Source: Bacteriovorax sp. (lineage in GTDB: Bacteria > Bdellovibrionota > Bacteriovoracia > Bacteriovoracales > Bacteriovoracaceae). From it: a DNA stretch of 64,000 nt. The DNA lies in assembly GCA_014377485.1 (NCBI GenBank), contig JACMPM010000029.1, forward strand, positions 37,786 through 101,785. The letters run 5' to 3'. Below the pieces are notes generated by a model that was not told the DNA's origin, did not search any database, and was given only the letters and a program-made list of their open reading frames with translations. A program made the translations under genes and the position numbers. Of the stretch, positions 26,112 through 35,706 are shown piece by piece. Numbering within the stretch: the stretch's first letter is position 1; each line of letters starts with the position of its first letter.

Positions 26112-27635
26112 ATGACGGCTTATAAAAAAACAATCCTATTTTCTACATTTTTAATACTTAACTGGTTGACGATTTCTGTCGGGAATCCTGCTGAGCAAAA
26201 AAAACAATTCTATTTTATGGGTGGCGGAGGTGAACCAATAGGTGAAACGACGATCTTTGACGGTGAAATTAAACGCGTGGGAAGTTTTCTAAAAAACTCT
26301 GATTGGGATGCGACAGTTAGTTTTAATGGTGGTCATGCTAAAACCCAGGAACTGCTCAAAAGTAAAATGGTTAAAGCACGAGATGCAGGGCCATTCATCG
26401 AAAAAAATTACAATGCTCTTATGGATGAAGTGATTGCAAAGCTGGAGTCAGGCGAGTTAAAAAGTGGCGACCAGTTAATGATTGCTATCGATACTCACGG
26501 AGCAATACGAAGCAATGGTAAAGATGCTGAGAAAACTCACCGGGTGGCATTAAGTAATAGTGAAGCCAAAGAACTAACCAATCTTTCAGGGGCGAGCACT
26601 GTTAATCTCGATAAGCTCGATAAAATTGTTGATCTCGCCAGTAAAAATAATGTCAAACTGGCAGTGGCCGATCTCAGTTGTTACTCAGGAAATTTACTCA
26701 ATATAAAAAATGATAAAGTTTGTATGATCTCTGCTTCTGGTCCCGAGCAATACAGTTACGGTTCTGGGTCACTAAATTTGGGATTTATTAATTTTTCTCC
26801 GGCCATCACATTCAGCGCTAAATTTTTTGATTCTTTAAAAATGGGAAAAAATTTAGAAGACCTCTTCCTTTCTGCTCGTAGCAACAGCGGTGACACTCCG
26901 GATTTTCCGATGATTAATACTAATGCGGGTTTAGCGATCAATGATTTAATTTACAAAATGATCACACCTTATTTAAATTATAATGATCAAAAGGCTTCAA
27001 ACTTCGGCGCTCAGTATGTGAGAACCGGAGACAAATTTGAAGAACAAGTTTGTAAAATTGACAACAATCATCAGCAACTCCTCGATCTTTTAAAACAGTA
27101 TGAAAATCTTAGTGGTGTGACTGATGAAGTGAATAGAAATACCAACGAGTTTAAGGGTCTTCGAAATGCACTGGATAATTATAGAAGTTATCAGAAACAA
27201 TACGAAGATTCTTTGCGGGGAAAATTCGTTGCGGAAAAAGAAATTAAAAACATGTTCGAACAACATTTTCCCAATGATAAAAAAGCCTGGAGCAGCTACT
27301 CTCCCCTGGATTTTTTAACTATAGATGTCGACTCTTCAATTAAACGTTATGAGGAACTGGCAGAGCGAGATAAAAATAGTAAATACATTGCCGGTATGTG
27401 GGACTCGACTGTGAGTCAATTGAAGAAGCAAAAGGAAATCGCGGCATATGTAAAAGAAAATTTAAGTGATTTAGCTAAAGGATTATTGAAAGCCCAGGTA
27501 GAAGCTTACGGAAAGTCTGGAGTAACAAAAAGCCTTGCTTCAAAAGTGTCTCAAGAGGCAAAAAAAGTTTTCAATACCCTTTATAAAAGTATCAAACAAC
27601 CGGCCAGCAACCCATGTAGAGATTTTGTTTTATGA
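26112..27635 (+). CDS. Secreted caspase-like (clan CD fold) protein with coiled-coil tail
   Basis: 507 residues. N-terminal signal peptide about 1-25 (LTISVGNPA). After FYFMGGGGEPIGETTIFDGE the motifs DQLMIAIDTHGAI (His129) and KLAVADLSCYSGN (Cys190) show the His-Gly ... Ser-Cys layout of caspase/legumain-like peptidases, with KVCMISASG as the next strand. Residues 310-490 are charged and helical. Same motif order as the product of 15466-16689 but little other similarity. ATG at 26112 has no strong ribosome site. Its stop overlaps the next gene's ATG (ATGA), so the two products probably act together. Confidence 0.62.
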   Translation: MTAYKKTILFSTFLILNWLTISVGNPAEQKKQFYFMGGGGEPIGETTIFDGEIKRVGSFLKNSDWDATVSFNGGHAKTQELLKSKMVKARDAGPFIEKNYNALMDEVIAKLESGELKSGDQLMIAIDTHGAIRSNGKDAEKTHRVALSNSEAKELTNLSGASTVNLDKLDKIVDLASKNNVKLAVADLSCYSGNLLNIKNDKVCMISASGPEQYSYGSGSLNLGFINFSPAITFSAKFFDSLKMGKNLEDLFLSARSNSGDTPDFPMINTNAGLAINDLIYKMITPYLNYNDQKASNFGAQYVRTGDKFEEQVCKIDNNHQQLLDLLKQYENLSGVTDEVNRNTNEFKGLRNALDNYRSYQKQYEDSLRGKFVAEKEIKNMFEQHFPNDKKAWSSYSPLDFLTIDVDSSIKRYEELAERDKNSKYIAGMWDSTVSQLKKQKEIAAYVKENLSDLAKGLLKAQVEAYGKSGVTKSLASKVSQEAKKVFNTLYKSIKQPASNPCRDFVL

Positions 27636-28003
27636 TTAAATTATTTCTTCTAATCTCATTAATGTCTTCATCTTGTCTTTTTGCACAGGAGTTTTCCGGG
27701 TGTGGCGAGTACCTTTTCAAAGGAATTTTAAGGCACGATGAGCATGCTCCATTAAAGATGATTTACGTCGTTAATGAAGGAACGAAGTCGCAGCTAAATT
27801 TTGACCTCATTGAAAAAGATGATGTGATAAAACTCGCACTCGTGCTTAATTTGCCAACGACTATCACAGGTAATATCGAAAAGCCGATGGATGGGACAAA
27901 AGGATCACTGACCATGCCTACTGAAATCGCCAGACGCTTTCCGAATCCGTTGAAAAATAATGACACTGGTATTACAAAGATCAAAATATTTAAATGCATT
28001 TAA
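27632..28003 (+). CDS. Small exported protein coupled to the caspase-like protein
   Basis: 123 residues with a signal peptide (1-18, SSCLFAQ). The mature part has two Cys (one near the N-terminus, one in the last residues IFKCI) and is otherwise beta-rich; no family recognised. Four-base ATGA overlap with the upstream caspase-like gene suggests fixed stoichiometry; it could be an inhibitor, chaperone or substrate-binding partner of that protein. This is inference from context only. Confidence 0.6.
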   Translation: MIKLFLLISLMSSSCLFAQEFSGCGEYLFKGILRHDEHAPLKMIYVVNEGTKSQLNFDLIEKDDVIKLALVLNLPTTITGNIEKPMDGTKGSLTMPTEIARRFPNPLKNNDTGITKIKIFKCI

Positions 28004-28004
28004 C

Positions 28005-28187
28005 AATAAATACCAAGATTTTTTGGCGACAAAAAAATACCCCTTTACATGCACGCGAGGAAATTTCACTGATGGAGCTGGAAATACGATGGAGTTCTCT
28101 TGAGGTTGTGGCGATGTTAAAGGAGCTGCTAAGCAAGGTGCTGGATGGAAAGATGTTGGTATAGGATTATCACCAACCTACAGATAA
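28005..28187 (+). pseudogene. Coding remnant interrupted by TGA
   Basis: The frame starting just after the upstream stop encodes TKKYPFTCTRGNFTDGAGNT and MEFS, meets TGA at 28101, then continues GCGDVKGAAKQGAGWKDVGI and GLSPTYR to TAA at 28185. Composition on both sides of the stop looks like an exported protein tail; the TGA may stand for a former Trp. Family unknown. The remaining 28188-28423 carries only the promoter region of the next gene; nothing else was seen. Confidence 0.35.
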
Positions 28188-28423
28188 ACCTTGTGACTAA
28201 TCCTATTTTTCTTTATAGCTCGTCGTAATGCCCTTAAATTTTGGCAATTCAAATTTTAGAGAACAGACCAGTTTTATTTTGCAATACACTGTAATAATAG
28301 ATTAAGTCTAAGATTCTTATCCCAATATTTTTTAATTTTTAATGAAAGCAGGCCGCGGACCGATAATAAATTAACAAGGTTTAGTTTAGTTGCTTAGTTT
28401 AAATAATTACCAAGGTAATAATT

Positions 28424-30727
28424 ATGAAGGTCAGCACAATCATTTTATTTTTAACTCTATTAAACCAACAAGCTTTTGCTACTGATCCTGCTCCTGCTTC
28501 TAATTCTCCTAAAACTGTAAGTCAGACTTACCCAACCCACACTTTTGAAGATACATATTATTATATGCGCCAGGATTGTACTGTAGACGGTTGTGTATGG
28601 GGTAAGCACAAATCTCCTGAAGCTCAATTTATGGAGGATATGGAGGCTAAAGCAATTGTGACGGCTGGTATATCTGAACAGCATGAGAAGACGGTTAATA
28701 AGTTAGTTAATCCGGTTAATGGTCCTTCAACTTGTGGACCCATTGGTGCTAACTACGATGCAAATGCTGAGTCTGATGAGTTGGTTGCAGCTATTTTCGC
28801 AGGATCATTATCTAAAGATTTTTGTTCTCCAGCAGGTTACGTAGTTCCCAATTCACTTTCTAAATGGTGGGCCGCTCTTAAGATATATTCTAGTGGTGAA
28901 AAAGTAAGACATAATAGTTTCGATGTAAGTATAGAGGCCATAAAAAAACAAGTGGATTTAATTATCAATGATAAATCAGGTAGTAAAAATCTGCAGGTTG
29001 AAGCTAACCAGCTGCAAATTACCTTAACTAATCTGACCATTCAAAATGTTACAGAAAGAATGAGATTACGTTCTGAATTATTAAAAGCCGGTAATGAAGC
29101 TATTAAGTCCAATACGAAAGAAAATACAGATGTGTATCTTGCTTACAAAGATATTTTAATAGCGGATGGATTAGAGAAGTCTTTAAGCATTGCTAATGAT
29201 GCTTGTAAGCGCATGAAAAAATGGAGAGTTTGTGAAGATGATGCCGCCCCATCAACTTGTAGCATAAAAAATGTGGCCGATCCTGTTCAAGGATGTAAAG
29301 AAGCTCAGTCCCAAATACCGTTGATAATATCAGGAAAAGTTCATCAGTATGGTGAAACATATTTGTCAATGTCTGGTCCAAGTAAAGACCTCAATGAAAA
29401 ACTAGGTAAATTTGAAGACGAGATTGGCTCCCTCATTAAAGCAGTACCGGTCTCAGCAGATTCAAAATATGACTGGTCTACTCCTATGAATAACGGCTTA
29501 AAGGAAATGTCGAAGTCACGAAAAAATGTAGGGGTGCTTTGTAAAAATGATAAAGAATCTCTTAAGAAAATTACTGAGGCCACAAGTAAATTTGAAGAAG
29601 CAACAGCTTCTATGTCTGGTGAAAAATTAGTGTCTACTTTTGCTCTTGCGGACATGCTAGTTGGGCAGCCTTATAAGCGTGCAGATTATTTGCAATATTT
29701 TACTGACCATATAAGCTACATCGGATGTTTCGATGAAGCTGGGAGAACTCTCGCACAATCAAATATGGATAAGCTTGTCAAGTATGGTAATTCGCTAGCT
29801 TCTCTTGGTGGAAGTACTTCAGGTAATCCCGGTGCGGGAAACGCCAAAGCTACTCCTAGTGCTACTGAAGTTAATAATTCTAAAACATCTGCTGGATCAG
29901 TTGGTGCTTCAGCTAGCAATCAAGATATTCTTTCAAATAAGTTTGTTATTGGAGGCTCAACTACTAACGGCATACCAACTGTCACGGCATCAACAGTTAG
30001 TGCAAAGGCATCAGGTTCTTCAGCTGGAACAGGAACTTTAGTTAAAGCTTCATCTACATCAGGAAATAGCCCATTCGGAATGGTTGGGTCTAAGTCAGGC
30101 GTTCAAAATGCAATTGCGGCTAAAAGCAAAGAAGACAATGCAAAAGTTAATTCCAATTTTTCAACTTTAATTAATTCTAATGGACCAAACAAGTCAAATA
30201 ACATGCTAAAAGTTAAAAGTATAACTACGAGCTCTGGAATTGAATTGCTAAATAAAGCTTTTGAAAAATCAAGCGTACCACCTAGCTCCAATGTCTTTCA
30301 AAATAATGCGATACCAGAAGGTTCAAAAGAGGGAGCTACTGCATCTGTGAATGATTTAAGTGGAGTTGGCGTTAATTCTAATAATAGTCATTTTCATTCG
30401 TCTGATTACTCCAATGCTGAAGCGGGTGCCAAGGTCTCAAATGGCAAAAGATCTAGTTCTACATCTCTGGGTTACTCCTCACCTACAACTTCTTCGTCTA
30501 CCGGCCAGGATAAGAGTTCACGCCCAGGGAATTCCGGTCATTACTCAAAAAGCTCAATTTCAAAAGAGAGTTTAGAGAATTCACGAATTCTTGCTCAAAG
30601 TATAACGGCGAAAAACACAAAAAGCCGCGAGCTGTATCTGCCAAAAGAAGACGACTCACTCTTTGAGGTTGTAACAAAAGCTTATATCAGAAATTTTGAA
30701 AAAGTTGCTACAGACAAAGCTGAATAA
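28424..30727 (+). CDS. Large exported Ser/Asn/Thr-rich protein of unknown function
   Basis: 767 residues, signal peptide 1-20 (LLNQQAFAT). Residues 20-460 are a Cys-containing, mainly helical region (for example CKRMKKWRVCEDDAAPSTC and later CLFDEAGR-like CFDEAGRTL). Residues 460-740 are low complexity, rich in Ser, Gly, Asn and Thr (GSTSGNPGAGNAK, SSSTSLGYSSPTTSSSTG), like a linker, stalk or surface-exposed region. The last 30 residues are charged. No known domain recognised. A mutated copy of its 3' end occurs at 48111-48449, so the gene or a relative was once duplicated. Cell-surface or secreted location is likely. Confidence 0.7.
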   Translation: MKVSTIILFLTLLNQQAFATDPAPASNSPKTVSQTYPTHTFEDTYYYMRQDCTVDGCVWGKHKSPEAQFMEDMEAKAIVTAGISEQHEKTVNKLVNPVNGPSTCGPIGANYDANAESDELVAAIFAGSLSKDFCSPAGYVVPNSLSKWWAALKIYSSGEKVRHNSFDVSIEAIKKQVDLIINDKSGSKNLQVEANQLQITLTNLTIQNVTERMRLRSELLKAGNEAIKSNTKENTDVYLAYKDILIADGLEKSLSIANDACKRMKKWRVCEDDAAPSTCSIKNVADPVQGCKEAQSQIPLIISGKVHQYGETYLSMSGPSKDLNEKLGKFEDEIGSLIKAVPVSADSKYDWSTPMNNGLKEMSKSRKNVGVLCKNDKESLKKITEATSKFEEATASMSGEKLVSTFALADMLVGQPYKRADYLQYFTDHISYIGCFDEAGRTLAQSNMDKLVKYGNSLASLGGSTSGNPGAGNAKATPSATEVNNSKTSAGSVGASASNQDILSNKFVIGGSTTNGIPTVTASTVSAKASGSSAGTGTLVKASSTSGNSPFGMVGSKSGVQNAIAAKSKEDNAKVNSNFSTLINSNGPNKSNNMLKVKSITTSSGIELLNKAFEKSSVPPSSNVFQNNAIPEGSKEGATASVNDLSGVGVNSNNSHFHSSDYSNAEAGAKVSNGKRSSSTSLGYSSPTTSSSTGQDKSSRPGNSGHYSKSSISKESLENSRILAQSITAKNTKSRELYLPKEDDSLFEVVTKAYIRNFEKVATDKAE

Positions 30728-30752
30728 AAAATAAATAAGTATCCTGCGGTTT

Positions 30753-31655
30753 TTATTTTATAACACTTGATGGATATATATCTTTTAATAAAAGTGTCGC
30801 AATAACATCAGTCGTTTCAATAGAATCTAATCTTTGTGGAGTTAGATTGGGCGTTGGAGTAGGCATAGGAAATAAAGTTAATAGATCATGTGTGATATTT
30901 TTTGTCTCTGCGATCTGAGTAATAATATCTGTTGAACTGGATTTAGCAATAACTTTTAGGTTTTTAACTTGCGCGATTTGATTATTCAGATCGTTTGAAG
31001 TTGCAAGCATCTTCAAACGAATTTCAAGCTTATGTAAATAATCATTCTTGTGCTCAAAAGTGTTTGAATGATAACGAGCGTACCATCTGCGATCAGTCTT
31101 TCCATGTCTTGTCTTAATAATATTTAAAATCTCTGCCATCTTCATTAAGGCATAACTTTGATCGACTTTTATTTTTTCTTTAATCATTGATGGCATTTTC
31201 ATTCGATTAAATTCTTTATTCCAAACTTCTACATTTATTTGCCCCACAGAGACATCCCCTGTACTTGAGACTTTATCCGATTGAAAATTACTTTCCGTAT
31301 CAATAATGGCCACAATAATCTGTGGTTCAATATCGTATTTTTTTATGGCCATTGAAATTTGAGCAGCGATTGTATCACGTTCCTCTTCATTCAATTCTGG
31401 CTGAACAACAGAAATCATATTGGCGATCACAAAAGCTTCATTTGCAAAAGGCTCTCTATCAAAATTTTCGAATTGTGGTGGAAGACTGCTTCTAACGACT
31501 CTACTCATTTTGGGCAACTCTAATACTGGGACTTCCGGTTGAATATTTACGAACGAAGGTAAGGGATTCGTTTTTACACTTGAACAGCTCTCAAAAAAGA
31601 GAACTGAAAGTAAAAGGATAGATGTTTTGGAAAATTGTATTTTTGTTGCTTTCAT
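30753..31655 (-). CDS. Lytic transglycosylase-like (SLT/GH23) exported protein
   Basis: 300 residues from the ATG at 31655 (an upstream TTG at 31673 is possible). The signal peptide ends in a weak lipobox (FFESC). The SLT domain starts IVAIIDTESNFQSDKVSSTG, with the catalytic Glu in TESNF, followed by DVSVGQINVEVW and RRWYARYHS, the typical late Tyr motif. These enzymes cleave the MurNAc-GlcNAc bond to 1,6-anhydro products in the periplasm. A helical C-terminal part (210-300) with PTPTPNLTP is unique. Convergent with the Ser/Asn-rich gene at 30727. Confidence 0.82.
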   Translation of the reverse strand: MKATKIQFSKTSILLLSVLFFESCSSVKTNPLPSFVNIQPEVPVLELPKMSRVVRSSLPPQFENFDREPFANEAFVIANMISVVQPELNEEERDTIAAQISMAIKKYDIEPQIIVAIIDTESNFQSDKVSSTGDVSVGQINVEVWNKEFNRMKMPSMIKEKIKVDQSYALMKMAEILNIIKTRHGKTDRRWYARYHSNTFEHKNDYLHKLEIRLKMLATSNDLNNQIAQVKNLKVIAKSSSTDIITQIAETKNITHDLLTLFPMPTPTPNLTPQRLDSIETTDVIATLLLKDIYPSSVIK

Positions 31656-31983
31656 TTTTCGGATTATAAGCAAAATATTGAAGGTGGAAACAGGATCTTA
31701 CCTTTTTACAAGGTGCCAAATAGACTCCAGAAAACACACGACATTATGCAGTTGTGGAAAAGAATTTGGTCTTTTATAGAATACTCCGCCTCACTACTGC
31801 CCTTAAACAAAAATATTAAGCTTAGAACTTCTTACTGCACATTCACTATATCGCCTGAATCCCCGATAAATGAAGCCTTTTGGATATTCAAATGAAATGA
31901 ATGCAGATAAATCAAACAGTTCAAGCCTGCAGTTAAAAGTAATTGAATTTTAAATTGAATCGTTAAATATTTACATTGTTTTT
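31656..31983. other. Intergenic region without a clear gene
   Basis: About 330 bp between two minus-strand genes. Short minus-strand frames read protein-like (for example QKASFIGDSGDIVNV), and an 86-codon ATG frame exists on the plus strand overlapping the lytic transglycosylase start, but neither resembles a known family or has a ribosome site. Confidence 0.3.
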
Positions 31984-32430
31984 TTACTGATTTGAATGCT
32001 GCTTAGAAATGACTTTAATGATAACAGAGTTGGCTTTAGGGTTTTGATAATATTTTGCCCAATAGAGAATACTTTTGTTTTTATATTTAACATTCAAAAT
32101 TTCTGGTTTTGTGCTTAATACTTCAAATAGAGATTGATAATGGTTCGTTCTGATTAATGTAACGACATTTTTTAAATCGTCTTTTGTAACTTTTTTAAAA
32201 TCATTTTCTAAACTAGTATAGATATGGATAAAAATAATAGGTATTATTACTGCCAGAATAGATGGAAATTCAAAGCCAAAGCCATCCGAGAACAAACAAA
32301 TATGAATAAAATTGAAGGCTAAATAAGCAAAAATTAAATATAAGTAGGCCGTAAAATATCTGCCAAAATTATTCTCATTAGGAAGACTTCTTAATTTAAA
32401 GCTATATTTTTTTTTGAAATTTAACCACAT
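31984..32430 (-). CDS. Membrane protein with two helices and an ankyrin-like tail
   Basis: 148 residues. Two hydrophobic segments, about 30-50 (YLYLIFAYLAFNFIHICLF) and 56-74 (FPSILAVIIPIIFIHIYT), are followed by a cytoplasmic-looking region. Residues 95-140 (LFEVLSTKPEILNVKYKNKS then ILYWAKYYQN) resemble a single degenerate ankyrin repeat. No clear function; a small inner-membrane protein with a protein-binding tail is the best reading. No ribosome site visible; monocistronic. Confidence 0.55.
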   Translation of the reverse strand: MWLNFKKKYSFKLRSLPNENNFGRYFTAYLYLIFAYLAFNFIHICLFSDGFGFEFPSILAVIIPIIFIHIYTSLENDFKKVTKDDLKNVVTLIRTNHYQSLFEVLSTKPEILNVKYKNKSILYWAKYYQNPKANSVIIKVISKQHSNQ

Positions 32431-32630
32431 ATAACTATTATAGAGTTAACAGTATAATTAACAAAATTTTAGAATAAGTACTTTGATTTAGGATAGGTAA
32501 GCTGCCATTTTTTATGGGCATGTTAACTGACCTTTGCAAACTTATTTGCAGGTGCAATTTGGATGACTTGTAAAATGTATGATAATATGAAAGAAAAAAA
32601 TAATCTTTTTTAGTCGCCAAAGGTTGATAA

Positions 32631-33785
32631 ATGAACAATTTAAGCCCTCTCATCGTCTTATTATTAGGACTCATTTCTAAAACTCATGCTTACGAGTGGA
32701 ATCAATTAACAGAAAATGGTGTTGTCTATAAAACGGCGATCCAAAAGAATCATAAACCAGATAATCAATTAACTTTTTCAGATCTTGATATTACAGAAAA
32801 AAAACTTACTTCAAGTGAAACAAATAAAAAATTTCCAGCGCTCAATTCGCCTAATACAATTGTCATTTTGGGAGATACAGGTTGTCGGATAAAAGAAGGA
32901 AAATTTGGTTCTGAATACCAAGATTGCAATGATACTAATGCATGGCCTTTGGTAAAAATTGTCGAAGCTGCTGGTAGGGAAAAACCTGACTTGCTTATCC
33001 ATTTGGGCGACTATCATTATCGCGAACAATGTAAGCCGGGATCCCCTTGTGCGAAGATGACGCCAGTGGTGGGATACGGATGGAAACCTTGGGAATTGGA
33101 TTTTTTCTTACCAATGCAAAAACTTTTGGAAAAAACTCCTATCATCATCACAAGAGGAAACCATGAAGAGTGCAGCCGTGCTTATCTGGGCTACAAAGCA
33201 CTTCTTGCTAGTTATGCTTGGGATAAAGAATGCATTGATTACGAAGCTCCTCAAATTATCATACTAGCTAATACGGCCATTATTAATTTTGATTCTTCTT
33301 CAATATCTGACATTCCTCTCGGAAGTGATGAAGCCATTTGGGTAAAACGATTTGATGATATCTATGAAAAAGTTGCAAAATTAAAAGTTAAAAATGTTTG
33401 GTTAATCACACACAAGCCACTATATGGGATAGTTCCTTTTAGATTCACATTTGCTCCGATCAATATGAACCTTAGGAATTTTTTTGAAAAAAGTTTACTG
33501 AAAGATAAAGTCACTGAAATCTTTAGCGGACATATCCATACTTCGATGATCGTTAAATCAAAAAAATATGCCACTCAAATTGTTTTAGGAAATAGCGGAA
33601 CCTCACTCACTGACTTTAAAGCACCAATTACTAAATCTTCCTTGAGTTCTATGGGCTACGAGAATGCAACCCTGGCCGATGCTGGTTTTGGCTATGCTCT
33701 TCTTAAGAAAAATTCCGATGAATCCTGGACTATCATTTTTAAAGATTCGAATGGTAAAGAAAAGTACCAGGAGAAACTGCGTTAA
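32631..33785 (+). CDS. Exported metallophosphoesterase
   Basis: 384 residues, signal peptide 1-20 (SKTHA). Calcineurin-like ligand motifs in order: VILGDTGCR, LLIHLGDYHYREQC, IITRGNHEECSR, VWLITHKPLYG, and EIFSGHIHTSMI. This is the dimetal site of purple-acid-type or calcineurin-like phosphatases. Four or more Cys around residues 84-150 may form disulfides. Substrate unknown; periplasmic or secreted phosphate ester hydrolysis is expected. A shared hairpin separates it from the convergent SDR gene. Confidence 0.85.
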   Translation: MNNLSPLIVLLLGLISKTHAYEWNQLTENGVVYKTAIQKNHKPDNQLTFSDLDITEKKLTSSETNKKFPALNSPNTIVILGDTGCRIKEGKFGSEYQDCNDTNAWPLVKIVEAAGREKPDLLIHLGDYHYREQCKPGSPCAKMTPVVGYGWKPWELDFFLPMQKLLEKTPIIITRGNHEECSRAYLGYKALLASYAWDKECIDYEAPQIIILANTAIINFDSSSISDIPLGSDEAIWVKRFDDIYEKVAKLKVKNVWLITHKPLYGIVPFRFTFAPINMNLRNFFEKSLLKDKVTEIFSGHIHTSMIVKSKKYATQIVLGNSGTSLTDFKAPITKSSLSSMGYENATLADAGFGYALLKKNSDESWTIIFKDSNGKEKYQEKLR

Positions 33786-33850
33786 TTTTGGAATCAGTTA
33801 ACTTAAGAGACTATACTTTTATGTAAAGAGCAGCCTCAAGCAGTACTAAC

Positions 33851-33872
33851 CGGACACTAATTTAAGTGTCCG
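33851..33872. terminator. Bidirectional hairpin between convergent genes
   Basis: CGGACACT-AATTTA-AGTGTCCG, 8-bp perfect arms, between the metallophosphatase stop (33785) and the last codons of the minus-strand SDR gene (stop 33862); the plus-strand side continues ATCTTTTG. Confidence 0.6.
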
Positions 33873-35280
33873 ATCTTTTGTGATCGAATAAATAACTCTT
33901 AACTTGTTTCATCAAATTCAATCTTTGATCTTTGGAGGGCATATATTTTTTTGTAATATAAGGAGAAACCTTTTTACGATCAAAATAAAAACTACCCGAG
34001 TAAAGCGCCTCATCTGTCATCAATAGCCAAAGTATGGTATCCGCTCCTTCGGCAGGACTTCGGAGTCGATTACCCATTAGGCTATAAAATTTTGGAAGCG
34101 ATTCTTTAAGACCTAAAGTCCCAACCCATCCTGGATGCATTGCTAAAATTTTAAATTTTGCCCACTCCTCTTCTTTTGAGAGTTCTTCAACTAATGTTAC
34201 CTGGGCCCTTTTGACATTAGCGTAGGTTGCAACCTTTTCATATTCACTGTTATTAAATAACGATTTTAAATCAAGCTCTTTTAAATACATTCCTCCAGAA
34301 CTTACCCAAACAATCCGAGCATGTGAGTTTAATTTCCCATATTTTTTAAGCCAACTTATTAAATAATAGTGGCCTAGTAATTGAGAAGCGCATTGGAACT
34401 CAACACCACTTTCATTGACAATTAAATTCTCAGGCATACTCCCGGCATTTAAGACAATATAATCAAATTTTTCGCAAACCTTGCAAAAGTTATGAATATC
34501 ATTCCAGTTGACCATATCTAATGAAACAAAAGTTGAATTAAAATTTTTTTCTTCGAAGGACTTCCCTTTTTTTTCATTTCGACCTGTGACAACTACCTTA
34601 GAATTCAATCTAGATAGCGCCATGGCCACTTCTTCACCAATTCCAGAAGTTCCCCCGGTAATCAATGAGATCTTAGTGGTAATTCTTTTTTTTGAGAGAT
34701 CTTCCGTGAATTGGTTTTCATGCCGTTTAAAACCGGATTTATCAAAAGAAAATAAAATAGTTTTATCCAAGAAATAGTTCCAATATTTATCCTTATAAAA
34801 AAGCCACATACTGCTAGGAAAAAAAACGGCCCATAAAGTAAACGGAACAACCACATAAGTTGTCTCCCGACCTGGAAGTATCGATAATGCTCCCAATTTA
34901 TAGGCCGACCAATAGGCCAGGCTGCCACCGAGTGCACCGAGAATTGAGAGAAAAAAAGTTGGTATATTTTTGAGCTTATTGAAAATATCGCCATAGTAAG
35001 CAATAAAAATTATCCATAATGATAAAAAGCCAATGTGATAAGATTTTTTAGTAATGATATTTAACCAGATGAAAGATGTATCATGGAGATATCCAAACAA
35101 GGTAAAAAGAATTATTAGAAAACTGTAGCGAGCTAGAGAAATTTTTGGAGCAAAAACATAGTAATTTACTATAACTAAAATGAATGAGGCAAACAACGGA
35201 AGATAAGATGATACTGAATTTCCAAAAAACACTACAGAAAACCAAAATAATTGTAGCAAAATAATTTTTAAAATAATCAT
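33862..35280 (-). CDS. DUF2878-like membrane domain fused to short-chain dehydrogenase
   Basis: 472 residues. The first ~165 form six or so membrane helices of DUF2878 type (ending WAVFFPSSMWLFYKDKYW). After a linker, an SDR domain begins ISLITGGTSGIGEEVAMALS (glycine motif 208-215), with YIVLNAG near 285, VWVSSGG (catalytic Ser) and YANVKRAQ (Tyr/Lys). In other proteobacteria DUF2878 and SDR proteins are separate genes of the CFA/DUF1365 cluster; here they are one polypeptide, tethering an NAD(P)H oxidoreductase to the membrane. Last gene of the operon starting at 39951; preceding gene stop is 9 bp upstream. Probably acts on modified acyl chains. Confidence 0.8.
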   Translation of the reverse strand: MIILKIILLQLFWFSVVFFGNSVSSYLPLFASFILVIVNYYVFAPKISLARYSFLIILFTLFGYLHDTSFIWLNIITKKSYHIGFLSLWIIFIAYYGDIFNKLKNIPTFFLSILGALGGSLAYWSAYKLGALSILPGRETTYVVVPFTLWAVFFPSSMWLFYKDKYWNYFLDKTILFSFDKSGFKRHENQFTEDLSKKRITTKISLITGGTSGIGEEVAMALSRLNSKVVVTGRNEKKGKSFEEKNFNSTFVSLDMVNWNDIHNFCKVCEKFDYIVLNAGSMPENLIVNESGVEFQCASQLLGHYYLISWLKKYGKLNSHARIVWVSSGGMYLKELDLKSLFNNSEYEKVATYANVKRAQVTLVEELSKEEEWAKFKILAMHPGWVGTLGLKESLPKFYSLMGNRLRSPAEGADTILWLLMTDEALYSGSFYFDRKKVSPYITKKYMPSKDQRLNLMKQVKSYLFDHKRSDT

Positions 35281-35289
35281 AATAATCCC

Positions 35290-35706
35290 TTAAGGCAATG
35301 CTAACTTTTTGCGAAACAGTCCATAGAGCGATTTTACAACAGGTATTTTCAAAAGTAGTTCTTCACCGACATCCCAGTAATCTCTATGGTAGATAATTTT
35401 ATCATCCTCATTATATTTTAGGTGAGAGCTGCCGTGAATTTTGAAATGTGTCCCTCGTATTTTGAAGATAAAGTCCCAAGTTACAAAAGCACTTTTCTCT
35501 TGGATAATTACATCAATAAAGACAAAATGAGGTTCATCTAAAGTCTCGAACATATGCTTAAATATTCCCTTAACTTTTTCACGCCCAGTTATTTCATTAA
35601 ACGGATCTTTGAAAAAAAAGTTTTCAGCATAAAATAAATCCATCTTATCCAAATTCTCTTCTGCTAGATTTTCATACCAATCAGAAAGCCCTTTGATGTT
35701 AATCAT
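35290..35706 (-). CDS. NTF2-like (SnoaL-type) protein
   Basis: 138 residues with the cone-shaped NTF2 pattern: LSDWYENLAEENLDKMDLFY, ENFFFKDPFNEITGREKVKG, then FVTWDFIFKIRGTHFKIHGS and a C-terminal YHRDYWDVGEELL. Cytoplasmic, no signal. Such proteins bind or isomerise small hydrophobic compounds; members of this type recur in CFA/DUF1365 clusters. ATG overlaps the stop of the DUF3833 gene (ATGA), so it is translated in step with it. Function in the pathway unknown. Confidence 0.82.
   Translation of the reverse strand: MINIKGLSDWYENLAEENLDKMDLFYAENFFFKDPFNEITGREKVKGIFKHMFETLDEPHFVFIDVIIQEKSAFVTWDFIFKIRGTHFKIHGSSHLKYNEDDKIIYHRDYWDVGEELLLKIPVVKSLYGLFRKKLALP

Noticed and set aside
31635..31895. 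86-codon plus-strand ORF
   Set aside because: Overlaps the start of the lytic transglycosylase on the other strand, no ribosome site, no family resemblance.
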